From Actinomycetospora termitidis (GTDB lineage: Bacteria; Actinomycetota; Actinomycetes; Mycobacteriales; Pseudonocardiaceae), in the NCBI RefSeq assembly GCF_030286555.1, contig NZ_JASVWF010000002.1, forward strand, positions 310,001-374,000: a stretch of DNA of 64,000 nt, written 5' to 3'. The notes beneath the pieces were generated by a model, which saw nothing but the letters and a program-made list of their open reading frames with translations, searched no databases and was not told where the DNA came from. Position numbers and translations under genes: made by a program. Of this stretch, positions 42,386 through 50,542 are shown piece by piece (position 1 is the first letter of the stretch; the number at the start of each line of letters is the position of its first letter).

Positions 42386-43578
42386 GACGGCGTGAGGGCG
42401 ACCGGGAGGTGCTCGAACCCGCGCAGCATCCGGTTGTCCTTGCGCCGCGCGACGCCGGCCGGGTGGATCTCCGCCACGGACGACACCAGCTCCTCGAGGA
42501 CGACGCGCCCGATCATCCGCGCGACCGGCGCGCCCAGGCAGAAGTGGACCCCGCGGCCGAAGGCGAGGTGCTCGTTGGGCGTGCGGTCGATCAGGAAGCG
42601 GTCCGGGTCCGGGAACTGCCGCGGGTCGCGGTTCGCGCTGCCGAAGGCGACCATCACGCGGGCACCGGGCGGGAGGGCGACCCCGGCGACGGTGGTCTCG
42701 GTGGTGGTGACCCGGAAGAACCCGGGCTGCACCGGCGACTCGAACCGCAGCGACTCCTCGACCGCGCCCGGCGCCAGGTCCGGCCGCTCCCGCAGCCGCC
42801 GCCACTGCTCGGGGTGGGTCGCCAGCGCGTGCAGGAGGTTGCCCAGCATGTTCACGGTCGTGTCCATCGCCGCGACGAGGATGCCGCCGAGCAGCGAGAC
42901 GACCTCACCCTGCGCGAGCTCGCCCCGTTCACCCGCCCCGACGATGCGGTCGGCCCAGCCCCCGGTGACATATTCACCGTCGGCCGCGATCTGTCCGACG
43001 AGGCCGAAGAGCCCGCCGATGGCCTCCCCGAGCACCGACGACTCCCCGCCGGCCGGGCACCCCATCGAGTCGAAGATCGTCGATGCCCACCGGCAGTACT
43101 CGTCCCGGTGCCGGTCGGGATAGCCCATCAGCTCGGCCATGACCGTCGTCGGCACGGGCTGGGCGACGTGGCCGACCCAGTCGATCTCGCCCTCGGCCAG
43201 TGCGACGTCGAGGGCGCGGCCCACGAGCTCGCGGACCCGCGGTTCGAGCTGACCGATGGCCTTCGGGGTGAAGTCCCGGGCAACGGCGCGGCGCACGCGC
43301 GTGTGCTCGGGCGGATCCGTCGACAGGATCACCCCGCCCTCCTCCGGCGTCGCGACCGGCTCGAGGCCGGCGCCCTGCGCGGACGAGAACGTCTCCCAGT
43401 CCTTCAGGACGGCTGCGACGTCGTCGTAGCGGGAGACCAGCCAGACGCCGTAGCGGTCGAGGTGCGTGCACGGCGCCTCGTCCCGGAGCGCGGCGAGCGC
43501 CGGGTACGGGTCGGCGCGCTGCTCGGGGGCGAACGGGTCGAAGGCCGACCACGTCGGGGACGCCGAGGTCGTGGTCAC
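42382..43578 (-). CDS. Cytochrome P450
   Basis: A complete 398-residue soluble P450. Seen: I-helix VAAMDTT near residues 236-242 (the usual Gly of A-G-x-D/E-T-T is Ala here), ESLRF near 277 (ExxR), and FGRGVHFCLG near 339-348 with the Cys ligand. GTG start overlaps the dioxygenase stop (GTGA), and its own stop overlaps the synthetase start. It would hydroxylate the ring or side chain of the substrate of the neighbouring dioxygenase; ferredoxin partner genes are not adjacent. The altered I-helix may change oxygen activation or just reflect family drift. Confidence 0.93.
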   Translation of the reverse strand: MTTTSASPTWSAFDPFAPEQRADPYPALAALRDEAPCTHLDRYGVWLVSRYDDVAAVLKDWETFSSAQGAGLEPVATPEEGGVILSTDPPEHTRVRRAVARDFTPKAIGQLEPRVRELVGRALDVALAEGEIDWVGHVAQPVPTTVMAELMGYPDRHRDEYCRWASTIFDSMGCPAGGESSVLGEAIGGLFGLVGQIAADGEYVTGGWADRIVGAGERGELAQGEVVSLLGGILVAAMDTTVNMLGNLLHALATHPEQWRRLRERPDLAPGAVEESLRFESPVQPGFFRVTTTETTVAGVALPPGARVMVAFGSANRDPRQFPDPDRFLIDRTPNEHLAFGRGVHFCLGAPVARMIGRVVLEELVSSVAEIHPAGVARRKDNRMLRGFEHLPVALTPS

Positions 43579-44606
43579 GACGGCTCCACCTCCGGCGCCC
43601 GGGCCGCCCACGGGTTGGTCAGCTCCTCGTGCAGCTGCGGGGAGACGCCGTCCTCGGTGCCCGCCATCCCGGTCGCGGCCGGGAACGCCTCCATCATCGA
43701 GTCGGGCATGTGCCAGTTGCGGAAGAAGTCGTTCGACCCCTCCGACGGCCGCCACGTGCGGGCCCGCCAGTCCGGGACGTAGTTGCGGTAGCCCCCGGAG
43801 TTCAGCTCGACGCGCAGGCTGCTCGGCTCGCGGAAGTAGAGGAAGTGCTGCTCGCCGATGCCGTGCACCGACGGTCCGTACTCGATGGGCGTGCCGTGCT
43901 CGAGGAGGAGGTCCGCCGTCCGGACGAGGTCCTCGGGATGGTCGGCCCAGAAGGCGATGTGGTGGACGCGCCCCGCCGTCGCAGACGTGTCGACGACGAT
44001 GCCGAGGTCGTGGGACTTCTCGTTGGTGGTCAGGACCGAGAAGACCGTGACGGGGGCGTCCTCGAGGTCGGTGAAGGCCATGACCCGGAAGCCGAGGACC
44101 TCGGAGTACCACTGCGCGAAGCCGCGGACGTCGGAGGCCGCGATGGTCACGTGGTCGAGGAAGCGCGGCGCGGCGGCGTGGCTGCTGCGCCGTTCGGGGC
44201 GGTCCGGGTAGACCGACGTGTAGCCGTCCTCCGCCTCGAACGGCGGAACGTCCCAGACCAGGCCCATCCGGTGCCCGAAGGGGCCGACGAACGTATAGGT
44301 CCGCCCCTGGGCGGGCGGGTCCTCGCGCCACTCCCCGGTGACGCCGGCCGCCTCCACCCGCGCGACCGCCTCGTCGAGGGCCTCGGCGCTGTCGGTCCGC
44401 CACGTCATGGTCGCGAGACCGGCGTCGGGCCCCGGGGATACGACCAGGCTGTGGCGGTAGTGGTCCCCCCAGCACCGCAGGTGGACCTTGCCATCGGCCC
44501 GGTCGATCACGCGCAGTCCGAAGCGTTCCACGTAGAACGCGACCGACGATTCCACGTCGGGGCTCGTGATCTCGAGCGAGAGCAGGTGGCTCAGCAGGCG
44601 GGCCAT
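43575..44606 (-). CDS. Extradiol catechol dioxygenase, two-domain VOC type
   Basis: A 343-residue protein with two tandem VOC domains, as in catechol 2,3-dioxygenases. Seen: N-terminal non-catalytic domain (SHLLSLEITSPDVESS near residue 6-21), and a catalytic domain with the metal ligands His in FLDHVTIA near 151, His in RVHHIAFW near 216 and Glu in LRVELNSGGYRN near 265. A Tyr and a His nearby fit the family's proton-transfer residues. It is the first gene of the minus-strand arm, 217 bases from the LysR gene, with ATC-N9-GAT boxes in between. Confidence 0.9.
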   Translation of the reverse strand: MARLLSHLLSLEITSPDVESSVAFYVERFGLRVIDRADGKVHLRCWGDHYRHSLVVSPGPDAGLATMTWRTDSAEALDEAVARVEAAGVTGEWREDPPAQGRTYTFVGPFGHRMGLVWDVPPFEAEDGYTSVYPDRPERRSSHAAAPRFLDHVTIAASDVRGFAQWYSEVLGFRVMAFTDLEDAPVTVFSVLTTNEKSHDLGIVVDTSATAGRVHHIAFWADHPEDLVRTADLLLEHGTPIEYGPSVHGIGEQHFLYFREPSSLRVELNSGGYRNYVPDWRARTWRPSEGSNDFFRNWHMPDSMMEAFPAATGMAGTEDGVSPQLHEELTNPWAARAPEVEPS

Positions 44607-44718
44607 GAACGTTCCTCCCGGTGTGCGGGTCCCGGCGGAATCGTCCGGCCGGTCCGTCGGGAAGGGACGCTAAATCGCGGCACGGTTCCGCGGAACCGAC
44701 GCCTCGTCGATGGCTGAC

Positions 44719-44769
44719 ATCGTCACGATCGATGGTGAGGAGACAGTTCCGTCGATCGATGGCATCGAT
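44719..44769. promoter_or_regulatory. Two ATC-N9-GAT boxes before the NodD-type LysR gene
   Basis: ATC-N9-GAT occurs at 44719-44733 and at 44755-44769, and each box contains GATCGATGG-like repeats with a GGCATCGA. The spacing is that described for NodD binding sites (nod boxes). They lie between the divergent dioxygenase (44606) and LysR (44824) genes, the proper place for a shared activator/repressor site. Confidence 0.6.
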
Positions 44770-44823
44770 GGCCGGCGGCCAGGCGGGGTAGTGTCCGGGC
44801 TCCCCGGAGAGAGTGGGCCGACG

Positions 44824-45744
44824 ATGGACCGCGACTCGTTGCTCCAGCACCTGGACCTGAACCTGCTGGTCGCCTTCGACGTCCTGATCGACGAGTGCAG
44901 CGTGACCCGGGCGGCGGAGCGGCTGTCGGTGGGGCAGCCGGCGATGAGCGCGTCGCTCGCGCGGATGCGCAAGTTCTTCGGGGACCCGCTCCTCGTTCGG
45001 GACGGGCGCACCCTGCGGCCGACCTCGACCGCGCTGGAGCTCGTCGCGCCCATCCGCGACGCGCTGGACACCATCGAGTCGACGGTGCGCGCCGCCCGGG
45101 ACTTCGACCCGCGGACCGATCGCCGCACGTTCACGCTCATGGCCAGCGACTTCGTCCTCCTGGTCCTGCTGCGACCGCTCCTGGCCGAGCTCGAGCACGA
45201 GGCGCCGAACCTGCGCCTCACCGTCCGGCCGACGACGCCCGACGCGGGCGAGCGGCTGGCGCGCGACGAACTCGACCTGCTCGTGCTGCCGACCGAGCTC
45301 CTGGGGCGGGGCGCCGAGCTGCGGTCCGCGCCGCTGTTCACCGAGCGCCTGCTGATCACGATCGACCGCGACCACCCCGACGTCGGGGAGACGATCACCG
45401 AGCAGCAGTTCCGGGAGCTGCCCTACCTCGCCTACGAGGGCCGACCCGGGACCACCATCAGCGACCTCCGACTCCGGCGGCTGGGCATCGAGCGCCACGT
45501 CGACGTCGCCACCCAGAGCTTCGTCATCCAGCCCCTGATGCTGCCGGGCACCCGGATGGTGGCCCTCCTGCACGAGCGGCTCGTCGCGCACTTCGCGCCC
45601 ACCCTGCCGATCCGGGTGCTCGACCCGCCCTTCGATGTCCCGCCGCTGACCGAGGCGATGTTCTGGTCCCCCCGCACGGACGCCGATCCCGCGCATCGCT
45701 GGCTGCGCGACCGCGTGCGGCACGCCGCCGCGGCCCTGGACTGA
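44824..45744 (+). CDS. LysR-family regulator, NodD-type
   Basis: A 306-residue regulator. Seen: N-terminal HTH CSVTRAAERLSVGQPAMSASLARMRKFFGDPLLVR near residues 24-58 and a substrate domain beginning near 90. The LDLNLLVAFDVLIDE start and GQPAMSASLARMR resemble NodD more than typical LysR proteins. ATG at 44824 is used, since upstream codons in the frame give an unconserved tail. Being central to the two divergent catabolic arms and flanked by three ATC-N9-GAT boxes, it probably activates both when an aromatic inducer is bound. Confidence 0.93.
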   Translation: MDRDSLLQHLDLNLLVAFDVLIDECSVTRAAERLSVGQPAMSASLARMRKFFGDPLLVRDGRTLRPTSTALELVAPIRDALDTIESTVRAARDFDPRTDRRTFTLMASDFVLLVLLRPLLAELEHEAPNLRLTVRPTTPDAGERLARDELDLLVLPTELLGRGAELRSAPLFTERLLITIDRDHPDVGETITEQQFRELPYLAYEGRPGTTISDLRLRRLGIERHVDVATQSFVIQPLMLPGTRMVALLHERLVAHFAPTLPIRVLDPPFDVPPLTEAMFWSPRTDADPAHRWLRDRVRHAAAALD

Positions 45745-45750
45745 CGACGC

Positions 45751-45777
45751 ATCGATCGCGTCGATGCCAGGCATCGA
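45751..45777. promoter_or_regulatory. Third ATC-N9-GAT box plus perfect TCGATGCC/GGCATCGA dyad
   Basis: ATC-N9-GAT spans 45751-45765, overlapping a perfect dyad TCGATGCC-A-GGCATCGA at 45761-45777. Both lie in the 115-base gap between the LysR gene and the flavin monooxygenase gene. The GGCATCGA half is also in the upstream box at 44761-44768, so all three sites look like one regulator's targets. Confidence 0.6.
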
Positions 45778-45858
45778 CATCCGTCGCTACCTGCCTGCCG
45801 CTCGCCGCCCCTAGCGTCGGGCTCCGACAGCCGACTGCACCGGCGCGGAGGAGGCATC

Positions 45859-46971
45859 GTGACGAACGCACTGGTCGTCGGGGGCGGGGTCGGCGGGCTC
45901 GCCGCTGCGACCGCTCTCGCAACTCGTGGAATCGACGTCGAACTGACCGAACGCGAATCGGAGATTCACGCGCTCGGCAGCGGGATCACGTTGATCGGCG
46001 CCGCGCTGCGCGCCCTGGAACGGCTCGGGCTCTACGAGGAGTGCGTCGCGCAGGGCTTCGTCATGAACGATTTCGAGCTGTTCGACCCGGCCGGTCACCC
46101 CCTGACGCGCTTCCCGCTCCCGAAGGCGGTCGGGACGGACCACCCCGGCATGGTGGGGATGATGCGGCCGCAGCTGCACCGGATCCTGCTCGACGCCGCG
46201 AAGGCACGCGGGGTCGCGATCCGGACGGGGGCCGCCGTCGTCGGCGTCGAGTCCGGGGCGGATTCGGCCTCGGTCACGTTCGAGGACGGTCGCACGGCCC
46301 GGTACGACCTCGTGGTCGGTGCGGACGGACTCCGCTCGACGGTGCGCGAGGCCGTCCTCGGACCCGTCGAGGTGCGCGACCTCGGTCAAGGCATCTTCCG
46401 GGTGGTGCTGCCCCGCCCGGAGGAGCTGACCACCGAGTGCCAGCTCGTGGGCGACCCGGAGACGACCGTCGGGTTCACGCCCACCGGCCCGGAGAGCATG
46501 TACATGTACGTGCTGTTCGCGGTCGACGAGAGCTACCGGCCGGCGGACATGCCGTCCGCCGTCCGTGAGCGGCTCGCGCCGTTCGGCGGATTCGGCGCCA
46601 CGGCGCGCGCGGCCGTCGACGAGTCCACTCCGATCAACTACACCCGGTTCGAGAACCTGCTCGTCCCCGCGCCGTGGCACCGGGGCCGGGTCCTCGTCCT
46701 CGGCGACGCCGCGCACGCCACGACCCCGCACCTCGCGGCCGGGGCCGCGATGTGCCTGGAGGACGCGGTGGCCCTCGGCGAGGAACTCGCCGGGGCGGCG
46801 GACCTCGACGAGGGGCTGCACCGCTTCGCCGCGCGGCGGTTCGACCGCTGCCGCTACGTGGTCGAGACCTCCGCGCAGATCAGCTGGTGGGAGACCCACC
46901 CGGACACGCCCGGCGCCGACCACGCCGGCCTCATGGGCGAGGCCCTGCACCGCCTCGCCGAGCCGTTCTGA
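45859..46971 (+). CDS. FAD-dependent monooxygenase (salicylate/3-hydroxybenzoate 6-hydroxylase type)
   Basis: A 370-residue flavoprotein hydroxylase. Seen: LVVGGGVGGLAAATALATRG near residues 5-24, YDLVVGADGLRSTVRE near 148-163, and VLVLGDAAHATTPHLAAGAAMCLEDA near 280-305. The length and motifs fit salicylate-hydroxylase-like enzymes that act on small aromatic acids or phenols. GTG start has GGAGG with proper spacing. Followed after 15 bases by the SMP-30 gene. It would be induced by the NodD-type LysR, whose dyad site lies just upstream. Confidence 0.92.
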   Translation: MTNALVVGGGVGGLAAATALATRGIDVELTERESEIHALGSGITLIGAALRALERLGLYEECVAQGFVMNDFELFDPAGHPLTRFPLPKAVGTDHPGMVGMMRPQLHRILLDAAKARGVAIRTGAAVVGVESGADSASVTFEDGRTARYDLVVGADGLRSTVREAVLGPVEVRDLGQGIFRVVLPRPEELTTECQLVGDPETTVGFTPTGPESMYMYVLFAVDESYRPADMPSAVRERLAPFGGFGATARAAVDESTPINYTRFENLLVPAPWHRGRVLVLGDAAHATTPHLAAGAAMCLEDAVALGEELAGAADLDEGLHRFAARRFDRCRYVVETSAQISWWETHPDTPGADHAGLMGEALHRLAEPF

Positions 46972-46986
46972 CGGGAGGAGCAGACC

Positions 46987-48006
46987 GTGGGCACCAGGAA
47001 CCCCCTCCTCGACTGGGAGTTCGACCCGGACGCCGTCCGCCTCGTCGGGAAGGATCTGCAGCGGCCGGAGTGCATCCTGGCCGAGCGCGACGGCACGCTC
47101 TGGACCGCCGACGCCCGGGGCGGTGTCGTGCGCATCCACCCCGACGGCACTCAGGACCTCGTCGTGGCCCGCCCTGCCGAGGGCTTCGACACCGAGCACG
47201 ACCTGGCGGGGAGCCTCCTCGAGGGCACGCTGCCCAACGGGCTCGCCTTCACCGACGACGGCGACATCCTGATCGCCAACTTCGGCACCGACGCGCTCGA
47301 GACCATGGACCGGGCCGGGAACGTCCGCACCCTGCACGACACCATCGACGGGCAGCCGCTCGGCAAGGTCAACTTCGTGCTGCGCGACCGTCGCGGGCGC
47401 ACCTGGATCACGGTGTCGACCATGGTGAACCCCTGGAGCGACGCCATCGGCCGGCACGTGGCCGACGGCTACGTCGCCCTGCTCGACGACCGCGGGCTGC
47501 GCGTCGTCGCCGACGGCTTCGCCTTCACCAACGAGATCCGCTTCGACGCCGACGAGCAGTGGCTCTACGTCGCCGAGACCACCGCCAAGCGCGTGTCGCG
47601 ACTCCGGATCGCCGACGACGGCTCGGTGCTCGAACGGGAGGTCTTCGGGCCGTCCTCGCTCGGGGACGGGCTCGTCGACGGCATCACCTTCGACGCCGTC
47701 GGCAACATCTGGGCGACGATGATCTTCGCCGACCGGTTGGTCGCCCTCACGCCGGAGGGCGAGCTGCTGGAGCTGTTCAACGACGGCTACGCGGCGGCGA
47801 CCGCGCGGTTCGAGGAGGAGTTCGCCGCCGGCGGGCCGGTCGCCTTCGAGACCCTCTCCCGCACCGGCGGCACGCTCGCCCCGTGGTTGGCGAGCGTCAC
47901 GTTCGGCGGCCCGCGCCTGGACCAGGTCCTGCTCGGGAGCCTACGCGGGACGACCCTGCCGTCCTTCCCCTCACCGGTCCCGGGGCTGCCCCCGGTGCAC
48001 TGGTAG
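46987..48006 (+). CDS. SMP-30/gluconolactonase/LRE-family protein
   Basis: A 339-residue beta-propeller hydrolase. Seen: repeated propeller strands with conserved acidic metal ligands, e.g. RPECILAERDGTLWTADARGG near residues 24-44, LPNGLAFTDDGDILIANFGTD near 80-100, FAFTNEIRFDADEQWLYVAET near 178-198 and DGLVDGITFDAVGNIWAT near 222-239. Lactonases of this family open lactone rings using a divalent metal. Between the monooxygenase and the alpha/beta hydrolase genes, it may open a lactone formed during ring degradation. GTG start with GGGAGGAG upstream. Confidence 0.9.
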   Translation: MGTRNPLLDWEFDPDAVRLVGKDLQRPECILAERDGTLWTADARGGVVRIHPDGTQDLVVARPAEGFDTEHDLAGSLLEGTLPNGLAFTDDGDILIANFGTDALETMDRAGNVRTLHDTIDGQPLGKVNFVLRDRRGRTWITVSTMVNPWSDAIGRHVADGYVALLDDRGLRVVADGFAFTNEIRFDADEQWLYVAETTAKRVSRLRIADDGSVLEREVFGPSSLGDGLVDGITFDAVGNIWATMIFADRLVALTPEGELLELFNDGYAAATARFEEEFAAGGPVAFETLSRTGGTLAPWLASVTFGGPRLDQVLLGSLRGTTLPSFPSPVPGLPPVHW

Positions 48007-48027
48007 ACCACCCGCGAGGAGTCGTCG

Positions 48028-49167
48028 ATGTTCGAGATGTTCCCGGGCAACTACGTCTGGAACCTGTCGGTCAACATCGCGCTGAACACCGGTGGGCAGA
48101 TCGGGGAGGTGACCGAGGCCTGCGCGCCCCTCCTCGAGGCGGCCCGGCAGGGCGAGGACGCGGGGACCGAGCTGTTCTTCCGGTCCTGGACGGCGGTGGC
48201 GGACCGGCTGGTCGGGCTCGCCCGGGAGGACGAGGCGGCCGGCCACCTGCTCACGGCGAGCGCCCGCTACCAGCGCGCCGCGGTGTACCACCTCACCGCG
48301 GAGCGGCTGCAGAGCAGGCACTTCGGCCCACGCCGGACCGCGTACCGCGCGATGCTCGACGCCTTCGGGCGGGCGATCACGACGGGGCGGCTGAACTGCG
48401 CGCGAGTCGAGATCCCGTACGAGGGCGTCGGGATGCCGGCGTTGTTCGTCGCCGCCGAGGGCGCGGGCCCCGCGCCCTGCATGGTGTTCACCAACGGCCT
48501 GGACAGCACGAAGGAGATGGTCTTCGGGTCCGGGATCGCGCAGGAGCTGGCCCGACGGGGCGTGTCGACCCTGATCGTCGACCACCCGGGCAGCGGCGAG
48601 GCGCTCCGGCTGCGCGGCCTGACCGGCCGGCACGACAGCGAGCACTGGGCCGGGCCGTGCGTCGACTGGCTCGAGACGCGGGACGACGTCGATCCCGGCC
48701 GCATCGGCGTCATGGGGTGGTCGCTGGGCGGCTACTACGCGCCCCGCGCGGCGGCGTTCGAGAAGCGGATCGCGCTCTGCGTGGCCTGGGGCGCCAACTA
48801 CGACTGGGGTGAGCTGCAGAAGCGTCGCCTGGCCCGCGAGGGGGACCGGCCCGTGCCGCACTACTGGGACCACGTCGAGTGGGTGTTCGGGAAGGACACC
48901 CTCGAGGAGTTCATGGCCTTCGCGCCGGCGATGAGCCTCGTCGGCGTCACCGAGCGGATCACGGTCCCGTTCCTGGTCACCCACGGCACGAACGACCGTC
49001 AGATCCCGCGCGAGTACGCCACGGCGCAGTACGAGACCGCCGTGAACAGCCCGAAGCGCGAGCTCACGTGGTTCACCGAGCGCGAGGGTGGAGTCGAGCA
49101 CGTCAGCGCCGACAACATGCCCGCCGCGACCGGCTACATCGCCGACTGGGTCCACGACAACCTCTGA
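48028..49167 (+). CDS. Alpha/beta hydrolase (2,6-dihydroxypseudooxynicotine hydrolase/FrsA-like)
   Basis: A 379-residue hydrolase with an N-terminal helical lid domain (about 130 residues) before the alpha/beta core. Seen: VFTNGLDSTKEM near residues 152-163, nucleophile elbow GVMGWSLGGYYAP near 228-240 with Ser near 233, VTHGTNDRQIP near 320-330 (Asp) and GGVEHVSADN near 353-362 (His). The layout matches C-C bond hydrolases such as DHPONH and sugar-phosphate-like FrsA relatives. It ends the plus-strand arm of the NodD-type cluster. Confidence 0.88.
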   Translation: MFEMFPGNYVWNLSVNIALNTGGQIGEVTEACAPLLEAARQGEDAGTELFFRSWTAVADRLVGLAREDEAAGHLLTASARYQRAAVYHLTAERLQSRHFGPRRTAYRAMLDAFGRAITTGRLNCARVEIPYEGVGMPALFVAAEGAGPAPCMVFTNGLDSTKEMVFGSGIAQELARRGVSTLIVDHPGSGEALRLRGLTGRHDSEHWAGPCVDWLETRDDVDPGRIGVMGWSLGGYYAPRAAAFEKRIALCVAWGANYDWGELQKRRLAREGDRPVPHYWDHVEWVFGKDTLEEFMAFAPAMSLVGVTERITVPFLVTHGTNDRQIPREYATAQYETAVNSPKRELTWFTEREGGVEHVSADNMPAATGYIADWVHDNL

Positions 49168-49217
49168 GCGACCGGCACCGGCACCCACGGCCTGCTCCTC
49201 GTCCTGCGCGCGCGACA

Positions 49218-49670
49218 TCAGGTCCGGGGCCGTGTGATCCACGAGTCGTCGACGTTCGTTGGCAGTTCGGGGCCGTGTTGTTCGAGGGTGTAGAGGCGTA
49301 GCCGGGTGCCGTCGGGGTCGGCGAACACGACGAGCCACGCCTGGATCGCGGTGATCTGGTCCGAGTGCTCCACCCCGAGGTGGTCGAGGTGAGCAGCCCA
49401 TTGCTCGAGTGCGGCGCGGTCGTCGACGGCCAGGGTGAGCGGGTCGAAGCCTGCGTGCGCGGCGGCCTGCTCGGGGTCGAGCCGCAGTTCGACCAGCGGG
49501 GAGAGGCCGGGCACCCGGAGGATCACGGCGTAGAGGCGGCCGTCGTCGTCGAGGTGGTCGGCCTCGGTGAGTCGGTGGGCGTCGAAGACCGCGGTGTAGA
49601 AGTCGATCGATCGCGTCAGGTCGGTGACCGGGAGCTTCACGTGGTGGATGTCGCGCAGGGGCGGGGTCAC
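49218..49670 (-). CDS. VOC-family protein (glyoxalase/dioxygenase-like)
   Basis: A 150-residue single-domain VOC protein. Seen: DIHHVKLPVTDLTRSIDFY near residues 7-25 with the first metal His, FDPLTLAVDD near 75, and TRLRLYTLEQ near 122-131, where the usual terminal Glu ligand strand reads LRLY, so the metal site is not complete. Possibly an isomerase or binding protein. GTG start overlaps the SMP-30 gene stop by 4 bases, making it the last gene of the minus-strand module from 52856. Confidence 0.82.
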   Translation of the reverse strand: MTPPLRDIHHVKLPVTDLTRSIDFYTAVFDAHRLTEADHLDDDGRLYAVILRVPGLSPLVELRLDPEQAAAHAGFDPLTLAVDDRAALEQWAAHLDHLGVEHSDQITAIQAWLVVFADPDGTRLRLYTLEQHGPELPTNVDDSWITRPRT

Positions 49671-50542
49671 GGGTGTCCTCCTCCGGACGTGAGGTCGATG
49701 CGCACCAGCCGGGCGGGCTCCGGGGTGTCGGGGGCGGCGAGCATGCCGCCGGTGGTGGTGACGACGAGCGCGCGTCCGTCGGGCTCGAGCGCCACCGAGG
49801 TCGGTCCGACGACGCCGTCGACGCGGGTCGCGACGTCGGCCCGCGCGCCGTCCGGTCGCAGCCGCAGGACGGAGTCGAACGTGTGGGTGGCCACGTAGAG
49901 GGCGCCGTCGGGCGTGACCGTCAGGTCGTCGCCGACGAGGCGTTCGGCGACGACCTCGAGCCCGGCCGCCCCCAGTCGCAGCACCAGACCGCGCCCGGTG
50001 CTGGTCATCACGAGATCGCCGGCGGGGCCGACGGCGAGCCCGTTGACCCCCGGCAGCGGGCCCTGCGGGTCGAGTGGCGTGAGCAGGGGGTCGACCACGA
50101 GGTCCTCGACCGCACCGTCGGAGGTGAACCGGACCAGTGCGCCGCGCAGGCAGTCGGCGATAACGAGGCCGTTACCGTGGCGCGTCATCCCGTTGGCGAA
50201 GGTGACGCCGGGGAGATCGGCGACCGGGACGTAGCCGTCGTCGCGGACCCGGAGGAGCCGCCATCCAGGGGTGCCGGGCTCTCCGCTGGTGACCAGGGCG
50301 GTGTCGCCGTCGGCGACGATCCCGGTCGCGGGCGCACCGAGGTCGACCCGCGTGAGCAGGCGTCCGTCGGCGGCCACGTGGTCGACCCGCCGGTGGCTGG
50401 GGCTGGTGACCCACCAGGAACCGTCCGGCCCGGGGGCGAGGTTCTCCAGGAACGTGCCCGGCTCCCAGCTCGCCAGCACCGTGGCCGGTGCCGGGTCGGA
50501 CGGGACGGCATCGTGCGGCGGGTGCAGGGCGTCGAAGATCAT
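49667..50542 (-). CDS. SMP-30/strictosidine synthase-like beta-propeller lactonase
   Basis: A 291-residue propeller protein. Seen: repeated strands FLENLAPGPDGSWWVTSPSH near residues 31-50, GVTFANGMTRHGNGLVIADC near 112-131, GVNGLAVGPAGDLVMTSTG near 167-185 and a late VGPTSVALEPDGRALVVTTTGG near 246-267. It resembles SMP-30/gluconolaconase proteins and may hydrolyse a lactone. ATG start overlaps the stop of the FAD monooxygenase gene, and its stop overlaps the VOC gene start. Same pairing of monooxygenase and SMP-30 as at 45859-48006. Confidence 0.85.
   Translation of the reverse strand: MIFDALHPPHDAVPSDPAPATVLASWEPGTFLENLAPGPDGSWWVTSPSHRRVDHVAADGRLLTRVDLGAPATGIVADGDTALVTSGEPGTPGWRLLRVRDDGYVPVADLPGVTFANGMTRHGNGLVIADCLRGALVRFTSDGAVEDLVVDPLLTPLDPQGPLPGVNGLAVGPAGDLVMTSTGRGLVLRLGAAGLEVVAERLVGDDLTVTPDGALYVATHTFDSVLRLRPDGARADVATRVDGVVGPTSVALEPDGRALVVTTTGGMLAAPDTPEPARLVRIDLTSGGGHP

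Noticed and set aside
44701-44780. Repeated TCGATGG words as a CRISPR-like or satellite repeat
   Set aside because: Copies are irregularly spaced and few, and there are no unique spacers; the ATC-N9-GAT regulatory reading explains them better.
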